From assembly GCA_963792485.1 (NCBI GenBank), contig CAWBWL010000007.1, forward strand, positions 558,001 through 622,000: 64,000 nt of DNA. The letters are read 5' to 3'. The stretch is from JANOYJ01 sp963792485 (GTDB taxonomy: Bacteria; Pseudomonadota; Alphaproteobacteria; Rhizobiales; Rhizobiaceae). Both the position numbers and the translations under genes were made by a program. Shown in pieces: positions 1-7,683 of the stretch. Positions within the stretch are counted from its first letter, which is position 1. Every line of letters begins with the position of its first letter. Below the pieces are notes generated by a model. That model worked only from the letters and a program-made list of their open reading frames with translations. It was not told where the DNA came from and did no database searches.

Positions 1-515
1 ATGGCGACGAGTTTTGTCTTGTCCGTCAGGCACTTTTCAAAGTCTTCAATGTGGAACGCGCCCTCGTCATCGACGGGAACCCAGACAAGCTTGGCCCCTT
101 GCCGCTCGCGGATGAAATGCCATGGGACGATGTTGGAATGATGCTCCATGATCGTCAGCACAATCTCGTCATCCGCGCCGATATTGGGCATGCCCCAGCC
201 ATAAGCGACGGCGTTGATCGCTTCGGTGGAAGATTTGGTGAAGATCACCTCTTCGAGCCTGCCGGCGTTCAGGAATTTGCGAACGATTTCTCGGGCGTTC
301 TCAAAGGCGTCCGTCGCCGCATTCGACAGGAAATGCAGGCCGCGGTGGACGTTGGCGTATTCGTGAGAATAGGCCTGCGAAATGGCGTCGATGACCGCCT
401 GCGGCTTCTGCGCCGACGCGCCATTGTCGAGATAGACCAGCGGCTTGCCGTAGACCGTGCGCGACAGGATCGGGAAGTCGGTGCGGATGGCGGCGATGTC
501 GTAGGGGGCGGTCAT
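1..515 (-). CDS. sufS: Cysteine desulfurase SufS, N-terminal part (cut by window edge)
   Basis: Reading leftward from the ATG at 515, about 171 residues are present before the window ends. The product starts MTAPYDIAAIRTDFPILSRT and contains the aminotransferase class V features YLDNGASAQKPQAV and the PLP-binding region around TIMEHHSNIVPWH. SufS removes sulfur from cysteine and passes it as persulfide to the SufBCD scaffold; the family is usually about 410 residues, so the active-site lysine and cysteine lie outside the window. It is the last visible gene of the suf operon, separated from sufD by a palindromic repeat. Identity is from conserved sequence and operon context. Confidence 0.9.
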   Translation of the reverse strand, partial: MTAPYDIAAIRTDFPILSRTVYGKPLVYLDNGASAQKPQAVIDAISQAYSHEYANVHRGLHFLSNAATDAFENAREIVRKFLNAGRLEEVIFTKSSTEAINAVAYGWGMPNIGADDEIVLTIMEHHSNIVPWHFIRERQGAKLVWVPVDDEGAFHIEDFEKCLTDKTKLVA

Positions 516-543
516 GATGCGCCCTCCGCGTTCAGCGCGAGCC

Positions 544-700
544 GCCCCTCTCTGTCCTGTCGGACATCTCCCCCGCGAGGGGGGAGATCGGCTGTGTTGC
601 CGCTTTCCCCATTTCTTGCAACGATGAAGGAAGTGGGAAAGCGGCGCGGCGAGCGATCTCCCCCCTCGCGGGGGAGATGTCCGACAGGACAGAGAGGGGC
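544..700. repeat. Palindromic intergenic element, copy 1
   Basis: Two arms of about 47 bp (544-591 and 654-700) are near-perfect inverted repeats, starting GCCCCTCTCTGTCCTGTCGG and ending in its complement, around a roughly 60 bp centre. A second copy of the same family lies at 52924-53082. It sits between sufD and sufS and would form a very long RNA hairpin in the operon transcript. It resembles the palindromic mosaic elements common in Hyphomicrobiales genomes; that assignment is by general resemblance only. Confidence 0.85.
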
Positions 701-732
701 GCCTCGCGCCGACATCTCAATTGAAAACTCCA

Positions 733-1992
733 TCACGCATGCGCCTCCAGCCAATCCGACAGCCGCGCCTCAAGCGCCTCGACCAGCGCCTCGTTCTCCA
801 GCTCCTCAATAATCTCGGCGACAAAGGCCTTGACCAGAAGCCCGCGCGCCGGAGCTTCCGGAATGCCGCGCGCCATCAAATAGAATAAATGGTCATGATC
901 CACTTCGCGCACCGTCGCGCCATGGCCGCAGACGACGTCGTCGGCGAAGATTTCCAGCTCGGGCTTCACCGAGAACTCGGCACTATCGGACAGAAGCAGC
1001 GTGTTGCATGACATTTTGGCGTCAGTTTTCTGCGCATCCGGGGCGACTTTGATCATACCCTGAAACACGCCCCGGCCCTTGCCGTTGACGACATTGCGGA
1101 TGATTTCGCTTGATCCCGTATGCGGCGCCGAATGGGTGAGGCGCATGGTGATGTCGTTGAACTGCGAACCGCCGATCAGGTTGACGCCGCGCAAGGTAAA
1201 GTAAGACCCCTCGCCCGCTGATTTCACAACCACTTCCTGCCGCGCCAGCGCGGAGCCGGAGTTCATGATGAACAGTGTCAGCTTCGCATCCTTGCCAAGC
1301 TCGGCATTGAACTGACCCAGATGCACCGCGCCCTCGCCGCGCTCCTGGTCGATGATCCAGACAATTTCGGCGCCGTCGCCGACCATCAAATGGCTGACGG
1401 AGGATACGAACGCGTCGCCGCCAAGCTGGCGGTCGATGATCGTCGCTTTCACGCCCTTGCCAATATTGAAGGCAAGACGCGAATGGCCTTCGCGATGGGC
1501 GATGGTCTGCACTTCGAGGGGGACAGCGAGCTCGGTGCCATCGGCAAATGCGAGGTGGAAGCCATTGGTGAGAAAAGCGGTGTTGAGCGCGCCGATAGTG
1601 TCGTCATCGCCCTGTAGCCGCAGCGCCCGTGCGAAGGAGCCGTCTTCGAGCTTGGCCGACAGCGGCGTTGTAGTCACACCCGCAATCGCATGCGCGGGCT
1701 GCGCCTCGCCGTCGATGATGCGAAAAACATGGCTTCCCGCCGCAAGCGGTTCGAACTTCTGGCTCGCGCTGTCTGCGCCCACCGGGATGTCGCGCAAGAG
1801 CGCGCGCATGTCCGTATAGTGCCAGCTTTCAACACGGCGGGACGGCAGGCCGTGGATTTTCAGATGCTCCACCGCCTCATCGCGCGCGACCGAAACCGCC
1901 GTATTGCCCGGCAGCGCGCCGACGCGCTGGTTGAAGGCTTCGAGAATCTGGTTCTCCGCGCCGGTGCGCTGCCTGATGGCGTGAACATTCAT
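733..1992 (-). CDS. sufD: Fe-S cluster assembly protein SufD
   Basis: The product (about 419 residues) is a SufB/SufD-family beta-helix scaffold protein, recognisable from the C-terminal stretch DDVVCGHGATVREVDHDHLFYL and the following MARGIPEAPARGLLVKAF. SufD joins SufB and the SufC ATPase in the cytosolic SufBC2D complex that builds Fe-S clusters. The open frame extends to 2205, but the added N-terminus would lie inside sufC out of frame; the ATG at 1992 (MNVHAIRQRTGAENQ), 10 nt after the sufC stop, is the sensible start. It lies between sufC and sufS in one operon. Confidence 0.93.
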   Translation of the reverse strand: MNVHAIRQRTGAENQILEAFNQRVGALPGNTAVSVARDEAVEHLKIHGLPSRRVESWHYTDMRALLRDIPVGADSASQKFEPLAAGSHVFRIIDGEAQPAHAIAGVTTTPLSAKLEDGSFARALRLQGDDDTIGALNTAFLTNGFHLAFADGTELAVPLEVQTIAHREGHSRLAFNIGKGVKATIIDRQLGGDAFVSSVSHLMVGDGAEIVWIIDQERGEGAVHLGQFNAELGKDAKLTLFIMNSGSALARQEVVVKSAGEGSYFTLRGVNLIGGSQFNDITMRLTHSAPHTGSSEIIRNVVNGKGRGVFQGMIKVAPDAQKTDAKMSCNTLLLSDSAEFSVKPELEIFADDVVCGHGATVREVDHDHLFYLMARGIPEAPARGLLVKAFVAEIIEELENEALVEALEARLSDWLEAHA

Positions 1993-2002
1993 CGGTTCGG
2001 CC

Positions 2003-2758
2003 TCACGCGGCTTCGCTGACAATGTCAGCATAGCCATGCTCTTCCAGATGCAGCGCCAGAGACTTGTCGCCGCTCTTGATAACCTGGCCCTTGTAGAGAA
2101 CATGCACGGTGTCCGGCACGATATGCTCGAGCAGACGCTGATAGTGCGTGATGACCAGCACGGCGCGGTCCGGCGAGCGCAGGGCATTGACGCCGTCAGA
2201 GACAATTTTCAGCGCGTCGATATCGAGGCCGGAATCCGTTTCGTCGAGCACGCAGAATTTCGGCGCGAGCAGCTTCATCTGCAAAATCTCCGCCCGCTTC
2301 TTCTCGCCGCCGGAAAAGCCAACGTTCAACGGGCGCTTGAGCATGTCGAAATCAATCGACAGCGACGCGGCCTCTTTGCGCACGGTCTTGATGAAGTCGG
2401 CGATTTTCATCTCGTCCTCGCCCCGCGCCTTGCGCTGCGCGTTCATGGCGGTTTTGAGGAATTCGAGCGTTGCGACGCCAGGGATTTCCATCGGATATTG
2501 GAAGGCAAGGAAAATGCCCTTCGCCGCGCGCTCGGCGGGGTCGAGTTCGAGAATGCTCTCGCCATTGTAGAGAATATCGCCCTCGGTGACCTCATAATCC
2601 GCGCGCCCGGCGATCACATAGGACAGCGTCGATTTCCCCGACCCGTTCGGCCCCATGATCGCCGCGACTTCGCCCGCCTTGACGGTCAGGTTCAGCCCGC
2701 GGATGATTTCGGTGCCGTCCTCGCGGATGCGGGCGTGGAGGTTTCGTATTTCAAGCAT
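2003..2758 (-). CDS. sufC: Fe-S cluster assembly ATPase SufC
   Basis: This 251-residue ABC-type ATPase has Walker A GPNGSGKST at about residues 36-44, the signature FSGGEKKR at 148-155 and Walker B VLDETDSGLD at 170-179; ETDSGLD is characteristic of SufC. It powers the SufBCD scaffold and is not a transporter. AGGA lies 8 nt upstream of the ATG. The small upstream frame (3143-2751) overlaps its start by 8 nt, which suggests translational coupling. Confidence 0.95.
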   Translation of the reverse strand: MLEIRNLHARIREDGTEIIRGLNLTVKAGEVAAIMGPNGSGKSTLSYVIAGRADYEVTEGDILYNGESILELDPAERAAKGIFLAFQYPMEIPGVATLEFLKTAMNAQRKARGEDEMKIADFIKTVRKEAASLSIDFDMLKRPLNVGFSGGEKKRAEILQMKLLAPKFCVLDETDSGLDIDALKIVSDGVNALRSPDRAVLVITHYQRLLEHIVPDTVHVLYKGQVIKSGDKSLALHLEEHGYADIVSEAA

Positions 2759-3143
2759 TTGTTTTTCCTAAGTATTTCAATTCTGTGTCTGTCGAGGCAC
2801 CGCGACTGGACATAAATCCCGCACCCTCGGAGCTGCCCCTCATCCGACCCTTCGGGCCACCTTCTCCCCGCAAGCAGCGGGGAGGAGGGAAGAGAGGCGC
2901 CGGCCTTCCCTTCTTTCCCGTCCTCACGGGGAGAAGATGCCCGAAGGGCGGATGAGGGGCAGCTCCGAGGGTGGAGAGTGTCATCACAGAAACAATCCAT
3001 GCAGCATCGGCCATACCGCCGCTGCAGACAAGCCCGACGCCCGCGCCAATCGCGGCGCGCACAGTCCGCGTCGCGCCTTGCGGGGCGAAGGCGGCGAGGC
3101 TGCCGCAGACCACGGCGTAGAAGCCTGATGTCAAAGGGTCCAT
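2751..3143 (-). CDS. Small hydrophobic protein in suf operon, extended through a repeat
   Basis: An ATG three bases past the cupin stop opens a 130-codon frame. The first 55 residues or so (MDPLTSGFYAVVCGSLAAFA and onward, including a glycine/alanine-rich stretch AAIGAGVGLVCSGGMADAAW) look like a short membrane protein. The rest is translation of the palindromic repeat at 2823-2972, and the frame ends overlapping the sufC start. The tight spacing argues for a real gene whose original 3' end was displaced by the repeat. No function can be assigned. Confidence 0.4.
   Translation of the reverse strand: MDPLTSGFYAVVCGSLAAFAPQGATRTVRAAIGAGVGLVCSGGMADAAWIVSVMTLSTLGAAPHPPFGHLLPVRTGKKGRPAPLFPPPRCLRGEGGPKGRMRGSSEGAGFMSSRGASTDTELKYLGKTNA
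2823..2972. repeat. Palindromic element within suf operon
   Basis: The left arm starts ACCCTCGGAGCTGCCCCTCA and the right arm is its complement, ending at 2972; inner segments (CTTCGGG/CCCGAAG and CTTCTCCCCG/CGGGGAGAAG) also pair. The outer arms resemble those of the 7469-7646 palindrome (CCCTCGGCGCCGCCGCTCATCC), so the two probably belong to one family. It lies just upstream of sufC and would be co-transcribed. Confidence 0.8.
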
Positions 3144-3146
3144 GTC

Positions 3147-3636
3147 TCACTCCTCGCCGTCAAAATAATCAAGGCTGGTTCCCGGCCGTCCAAGATGGCG
3201 CACGCCGCCGCTCATGGTTGACCAGTCGAAGCGCGAGGTGACGCCGAACTTGCCGGAGTCGGGATATTCGACGACTTCGGTGTCGGTCATTGTGGAAATG
3301 CCGAGATATTTCAGCTGGCTCTTGCCGGTGTTGATGAGCTGATGCGCATGCTCCGGCCCGCCCGTCGGCGCGGCGCAGACATCGCCCGCCTTGACCGGAT
3401 AGCTCTCCTTGCCGAACCGGTACGTCCCCTCGCCTTCGAGGATGACGAAAAGCTCATGGATCTGATGGTGCACATGATAGGGAAACGCCTTCTTGCCCGG
3501 CTCCACCACATGCAGCATGACGCCCATGCCAGTCGAGCCGATCTGGCGGGCGAAGGAGCCGACCTTGGCTTCAAAGCCCTTGCCGTTGCCGGTGTCGCGC
3601 AGAGGCGACGTCGGAGAGGTTGATGACTGGTTTCAT
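3147..3636 (-). CDS. Cupin-domain protein of the suf operon (frameshifted near its start)
   Basis: The intact part (from 3527 leftward, 126 residues) is a small cupin with a metal-binding pattern YHVHHQIHELFVILEGEG and a second motif GGPEHAHQL. The natural start is almost certainly the ATG at 3636, which overlaps the sufB stop as TGATG and begins MKPVINLSDV. Codons continuing as LRDTGNGKGFEAKVGSFARQ lie in a different frame, and removing one G near 3606 joins them into one protein of about 163 residues. The cupin may bind a metal or small ligand; its role in Fe-S assembly is unknown. Tight coupling to sufB and sufC argues for a linked function. Confidence 0.75.
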
Positions 3637-5105
3637 CACCCCACGCTCCCTTCCAGACTAATCCCGATCAGCTTCTGCGCCTCCACCGCAAACTCCATCG
3701 GCAGCTCCTGAATCACCTCTTTGACGAACCCGTTGACGATCAGCGCGATCGCCTCCTCCTGCGGAATGCCGCGCTGCATGACGTAGAACAGCTGGTCCTC
3801 GGAGATTTTCGACGTCGTCGCCTCGTGCTCGACCTGGGCGGTCGGGTTCTTCACATCGATATAGGGCACGGTGTGCGCGCCGCATTTGTTGCCGATGAGG
3901 AGCGAGTCGCAATTGGTGAAATTGCGCGCGCCTTCCGCCTTGCGGGCGATGGAGACGCGGCCGCGATAGGTGTTGTTGGAGCGGCCGGCGGAGATGCCTT
4001 TGGAGATGATGCGGCTGGAGGTGTTTTTGCCCAGATGCAGCATTTTGGTGCCGCTATCGACCTGCTGGCGGCCGTTGGAGACGGCGATGGAATAGAACTC
4101 GCCGCGCGAATCATCGCCGCGCAGGATGCAGGACGGGTATTTCCAGGTGATGGCCGAGCCGGTCTCGACCTGCGTCCACGAAATCTTCGACCGGTCGCCG
4201 CGGCAGTCGCCGCGTTTGGTGACGAAATTATAGATGCCGCCCTTGCCGTCCTTGTCGCCGGGATACCAGTTCTGCACGGTCGAATATTTGATCTCGGCGT
4301 CGTCGAGCGCGATCAGCTCGACGACCGCCGCATGCAGCTGGTTTTCGTCGCGCTGCGGCGCAGTGCAGCCTTCGAGATAGGAGACGTAAGCGCCTTCTTC
4401 CGCGATGATCAGCGTGCGCTCGAACTGGCCGGTGTTCTTCTCGTTGATGCGGAAATAAGTCGACAACTCCATCGGGCAGCGCACGCCCTTTGGCACATAG
4501 ACAAAGGAGCCGTCGGTGAAGACAGCGGAGTTGAGCGTGGCGAAATAATTGTCGGCGACCGGCACGACAGTCGCCAGATACTTCTGCACAAGTTCCGGAT
4601 GCTCGCGGATGGCTTCCGAGATCGAGCAGAAGATGACGCCCGCCTTGGCAAGCTCATCCTTGAATGTGGTGACCACCGAGACGGAGTCGAACACCGCATC
4701 CACCGCGACGCGCGGACGTTCGACACCAGCCAGAATTTCCTGCTCAATCAGCGGAATGCCGAGCTTGGCATAGGTCTTCAAAAGCTCTGGATCGACATCG
4801 TCAAGCGATTTCGGCCCCGGCATGTTCTTTGGGGCGGAATAGTAGTAAATGTCCTGATAGTTGATCTTGGGATATTCGACTCGCGCCCAATTCGGCTCTT
4901 CCATCGTCTTCCAGCGCTCGAACGCTTCCAGACGCCAGGCCAGCATCCATTCCGGCTCGTTCTTTTTGGCCGAAATGAAGCGCACGGTGCTCTCGTCAAG
5001 GCCGATGGGCGCCTTGTCGCTTTCGATGATAGTTTCGAAACCGTATTTGTATTGATCCACGTCGATCAGCTTCACCTGATCGATGGTTTCCTGCACAGCA
5101 GGCAT
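3636..5105 (-). CDS. sufB: Fe-S cluster assembly scaffold SufB
   Basis: This 489-residue protein matches SufB throughout, for example VPKGVRCPMELSTYFRINEK, YLEGCTAPQRDENQLHAAVV, NFVTKRGDCRGDRSKISWTQ, and the C-terminal HEATTSKISEDQLFYVMQRG. SufB is the cytosolic scaffold on which the nascent cluster forms, with SufC and SufD. The start at 5105 gives MPAVQETIDQVKLIDVDQYK, and the length matches the family. Its stop overlaps the cupin start, and nifS lies 123 nt upstream. Confidence 0.96.
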   Translation of the reverse strand: MPAVQETIDQVKLIDVDQYKYGFETIIESDKAPIGLDESTVRFISAKKNEPEWMLAWRLEAFERWKTMEEPNWARVEYPKINYQDIYYYSAPKNMPGPKSLDDVDPELLKTYAKLGIPLIEQEILAGVERPRVAVDAVFDSVSVVTTFKDELAKAGVIFCSISEAIREHPELVQKYLATVVPVADNYFATLNSAVFTDGSFVYVPKGVRCPMELSTYFRINEKNTGQFERTLIIAEEGAYVSYLEGCTAPQRDENQLHAAVVELIALDDAEIKYSTVQNWYPGDKDGKGGIYNFVTKRGDCRGDRSKISWTQVETGSAITWKYPSCILRGDDSRGEFYSIAVSNGRQQVDSGTKMLHLGKNTSSRIISKGISAGRSNNTYRGRVSIARKAEGARNFTNCDSLLIGNKCGAHTVPYIDVKNPTAQVEHEATTSKISEDQLFYVMQRGIPQEEAIALIVNGFVKEVIQELPMEFAVEAQKLIGISLEGSVG

Positions 5106-5228
5106 GTCAGTTCTCCTCGTTCACCGGGGTCAAGGCCCGGCAGCCGGAGGCGCGCAGGCGCGCGCCAGTGATAATGGTTACATAAGGTTTCTGGCGCGGA
5201 ACGCCAGCGCGGATTCTGCATGGCTGCC

Positions 5229-6563
5229 TCACGCTGCCCTCCTGTCGCGGCGGGCGGCGATCTCTGCCAGGCATGATGCGAACAGGGCCATGTCAGCCTC
5301 GCTGGTCTCGTGGCCAATAGAAACACGCAGCGCGCCGCCGCTCTGCCCCTGCCCCATCGCTTCCAGAACATGGCTCGCGCCGAGCTTGCCTGAGGAGCAG
5401 GCCGATCCCGCCGACAGCGCAACGCCGCCAAGGTCGAAGGCGATCTGCAGGGTTTCGGCTTTCATGCCAGGAAGGGTGAAAAAAGCGGTGTTTGGCAGAC
5501 GCGCGACCGCCGTGCCGTGAATGACCGCATCCGGCACAAGTTCGCGGATGATCGCCTCGATCTTATCGCGCATTTCGCTCAACTTGCCCGCCTGTTCAAG
5601 ACGCTCGCTGGCAAGTTTCGCCGCCGCACCAAACCCCGCGATCAAGCTCAGCGCCTCGGTTCCGGCGCGATGCCCCTTCTCCTGCCCGCCGCCCCGCGTC
5701 AGCGGCGCAGGCATCAAGAGCGTTGAGTTCGAGATCAGCGCGCCCACACCCTTCGGCCCGCCCATCTTGTGGGCGGAAAGAATCATAAAATCCGCGTAAC
5801 CCGTTGACATATCGAGCGGAATGCGGCCCGGAGCTTGCACCGCGTCAACTACAAGAATGCCGCCAAACTGCTTCACAACGGCTGAGATTTCGGCCAGCGG
5901 CTGGATGACGCCGGACTCGTTGTTGGCCAATTGCACGGCGACGAGCGGCAGGCCTAAGGATTTGTCGTGGGCAGCCAAGGCGTCGGCAAGCGTGGCTCCA
6001 GCCTTCCCCTTTGCGGGGAAGGTGTCGCCGGAGGCGACGGATGGGGGTGGTGAAGCTGATATTGAGGATGCAGAATGAGGCTGAGGCGTCAGTTCTGTTG
6101 GCTCAGCATTTCCTGCACCACCCCCATCCGTCAGCTCCGCTGACACCTTCCCCGCAAGGGGGAAGGCTGGAGCCACGCGACCGTCAGCATCAACCGCAAT
6201 GACAATAACCGCCTCTTTCGCAAACCGCCCGCCGGCCAGCACCGCTGGATGCTCGACCGCCGACACATAGAGCTTTGACATGTTGAGCGGCCCGCGCCCC
6301 ATGCGGTAATCCGGCGTCAACGCGATGTTGGCCGCTTCCGTTGCGCCGGAGGTGAATGTCACCTGCTCAGCCTTGACATTGACCAGCGCCGCGACAGCAC
6401 GCCGCGCCTCTTCAATCACACTCCGGGTTGCTCGCCCTTCCGCGTGAACGGAGGACGGATTGCCCACCAGATCCAGCGCAGCAACCATCGCCGCGCGCGC
6501 TTCAGGCAGCAGCGGTGCGGTCGCGTTGTGGTCCATATAGGCGCGGGTGCTTGTCACTCTCAT
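5229..6563 (-). CDS. NifS/IscS-type cysteine desulfurase with an in-frame palindromic insert
   Basis: The protein (444 residues from the ATG at 6563) is a class V aminotransferase-fold cysteine desulfurase: YMDHNATAPLLPEARAAM at the N-terminus, the PLP lysine in SAHKMGGPKG (about K266) and the catalytic cysteine in SAGSACSSGK (about C389). It heads the suf operon and supplies sulfur in parallel with SufS. Relatives are about 385 residues; the excess of roughly 60 is explained by a palindromic element at 5990-6178, translated in frame as residues about 129-191 (APAFPLAGKVSAELTDGGG and onward). The insert falls after VDADGRV and before LADALAAHDKSLG, probably in a surface loop. Upstream TTG starts lack a good ribosome site. 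Confidence 0.9.
   Translation of the reverse strand: MRVTSTRAYMDHNATAPLLPEARAAMVAALDLVGNPSSVHAEGRATRSVIEEARRAVAALVNVKAEQVTFTSGATEAANIALTPDYRMGRGPLNMSKLYVSAVEHPAVLAGGRFAKEAVIVIAVDADGRVAPAFPLAGKVSAELTDGGGAGNAEPTELTPQPHSASSISASPPPSVASGDTFPAKGKAGATLADALAAHDKSLGLPLVAVQLANNESGVIQPLAEISAVVKQFGGILVVDAVQAPGRIPLDMSTGYADFMILSAHKMGGPKGVGALISNSTLLMPAPLTRGGGQEKGHRAGTEALSLIAGFGAAAKLASERLEQAGKLSEMRDKIEAIIRELVPDAVIHGTAVARLPNTAFFTLPGMKAETLQIAFDLGGVALSAGSACSSGKLGASHVLEAMGQGQSGGALRVSIGHETSEADMALFASCLAEIAARRDRRAA
5990..6178. repeat. Palindromic element inserted in frame inside a coding sequence
   Basis: Inverted arms run from GCGTGGCTCCAGCCTTCCCC at 5990 to its complement ending at 6178 (right arm from about 6117), with CACCTTCCCCGC and CCACCCCCATCCGTC segments pairing inside. 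The span is 189 bp, exactly 63 codons, and has no stop in the nifS frame. Such behaviour recalls the Rickettsia palindromic elements that insert into genes; the sequence itself resembles intergenic repeats rather than a protein module. Confidence 0.85.
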
Positions 6564-6790
6564 CCTTTGCGTCAGGTCAAGGCTGACGAAAGTCGCTATT
6601 TTCTTGAAATTCAAACCTGATTTGCTCTAAGGAGGCCGCGCCGCAGGCGGGCGGGTCCGGCATACAGTTTTGAATGGTTCTAAACTGTTTTAGGCGCGGT
6701 GCCCCTGCCCGTCAAGACGCATGCGACTTTTCGGCCGTCCTGACCGGCGACATTTCCCGCCTTCCGCGCGGACTTTTGATTGGAGTTACA

Positions 6791-7465
6791 ATGCCCGAAG
6801 TCATTTTCAACGGACCTGCCGGCCGTCTTGAAGGCCGTTACCAGCCGTCCAAGGACAAGGGCGCGCCGATTGCCATGGTCCTGCATCCGCATCCGCAGTT
6901 CGGCGGCACGATGAACAACAAGATCGTCTACGACATGTTCTACATGTTCCAGACGCGCGGCTTCACCACGCTGCGTTTCAATTTCCGCGGCATCGGCCGC
7001 AGCCAAGGCGAGTTCGACCATGGCTCGGGCGAACTCTCCGATGCCGCGCAGGCGCTGGATTGGGTGCAGTCGCTCCATCCGGATTCCAAGACCTGCTGGG
7101 TCGCGGGTTATTCATTCGGTTCCTGGATCGGCATGCAGCTTCTCATGCGCCGCCCGGAGATTGAAGGCTTCATCTCGGTCGCGCCGCAGCCCAACACCTA
7201 TGACTTCGCCTTCCTCGCCCCCTGCCCGTCATCGGGCCTCATCATCCACGGCGACCAGGACCGCGTCGCGCCGCCCAAGGATGTGCAAGGGCTTGTCGAC
7301 AAGCTGAAGGCGCAAAAAGGCATTACGATCACCCAAAAGACGATGCCCGGTGCCAATCACTTCTTCACAGGCATGGGCGACGAGCTTATCACCGAGTGCA
7401 CTGATTATCTCGACCGGCGGCTGAACGGGGAATTAGTGGAGCACCGGCCGAAGCGGGTGCGCTAG
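6791..7465 (+). CDS. Alpha/beta hydrolase (COG2945-like)
   Basis: The 224-residue product has an alpha/beta-hydrolase pattern: LHPHPQFGGTMNNKIV (HPHP oxyanion region), nucleophile elbow GYSFGSW (about Ser108), an acid in HGDQDRV (Asp155 or Asp157) and a final histidine in GANHFF (about His190). It resembles small cytosolic serine hydrolases of unknown substrate. The frame is open from 6674, but the ATG at 6791 preceded by GGAG starts the conserved domain. It is divergent from nifS and followed by a perfect 72-bp-armed palindrome. Confidence 0.85.
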   Translation: MPEVIFNGPAGRLEGRYQPSKDKGAPIAMVLHPHPQFGGTMNNKIVYDMFYMFQTRGFTTLRFNFRGIGRSQGEFDHGSGELSDAAQALDWVQSLHPDSKTCWVAGYSFGSWIGMQLLMRRPEIEGFISVAPQPNTYDFAFLAPCPSSGLIIHGDQDRVAPPKDVQGLVDKLKAQKGITITQKTMPGANHFFTGMGDELITECTDYLDRRLNGELVEHRPKRVR

Positions 7466-7468
7466 CTT

Positions 7469-7646
7469 CGAACCCTCGGCGCCGCCGCTCATCCGCCCTT
7501 CAGGAATGCAGTAATTTCGGGGACAGTTTACTTAATTCAGTCTGAATACAACGATGTCCGGAAGTGTGCTCTGACTGAATTAAGTAAACTGTCCCCGAAA
7601 TTACTGCATTCCTGAAGGGCGGATGAGCGGCGGCGCCGAGGGTTCG
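7469..7646. repeat. 178-bp nested perfect palindrome
   Basis: A 72-bp left arm (7469-7540) is perfectly complementary to the right arm (7575-7646) around a 34-nt centre. The outer 32 bp (CGAACCCTCGGCGCCGCCGC and onward) resemble the arms of the element at 2823-2972. The inner part (GAATGCAGTAATTTCGGGGA, then CAGTTTACTTAATTCAG) is a different AT-richer sequence. The structure looks like one palindrome inserted at the centre of another. It separates the hydrolase from the ABC-F gene and may act as a transcription or mRNA barrier. Confidence 0.9.
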
Positions 7647-7683
7647 TGATTTTCTTGACCAACAGGCGAAGGCCGACAAAAAT

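Noticed and set aside
3825..5171. Long open frame (448 codons) on the plus strand opposite sufB
   Set aside because: Antisense shadow of a highly conserved gene in GC-rich DNA; translation has no recognisable domain.
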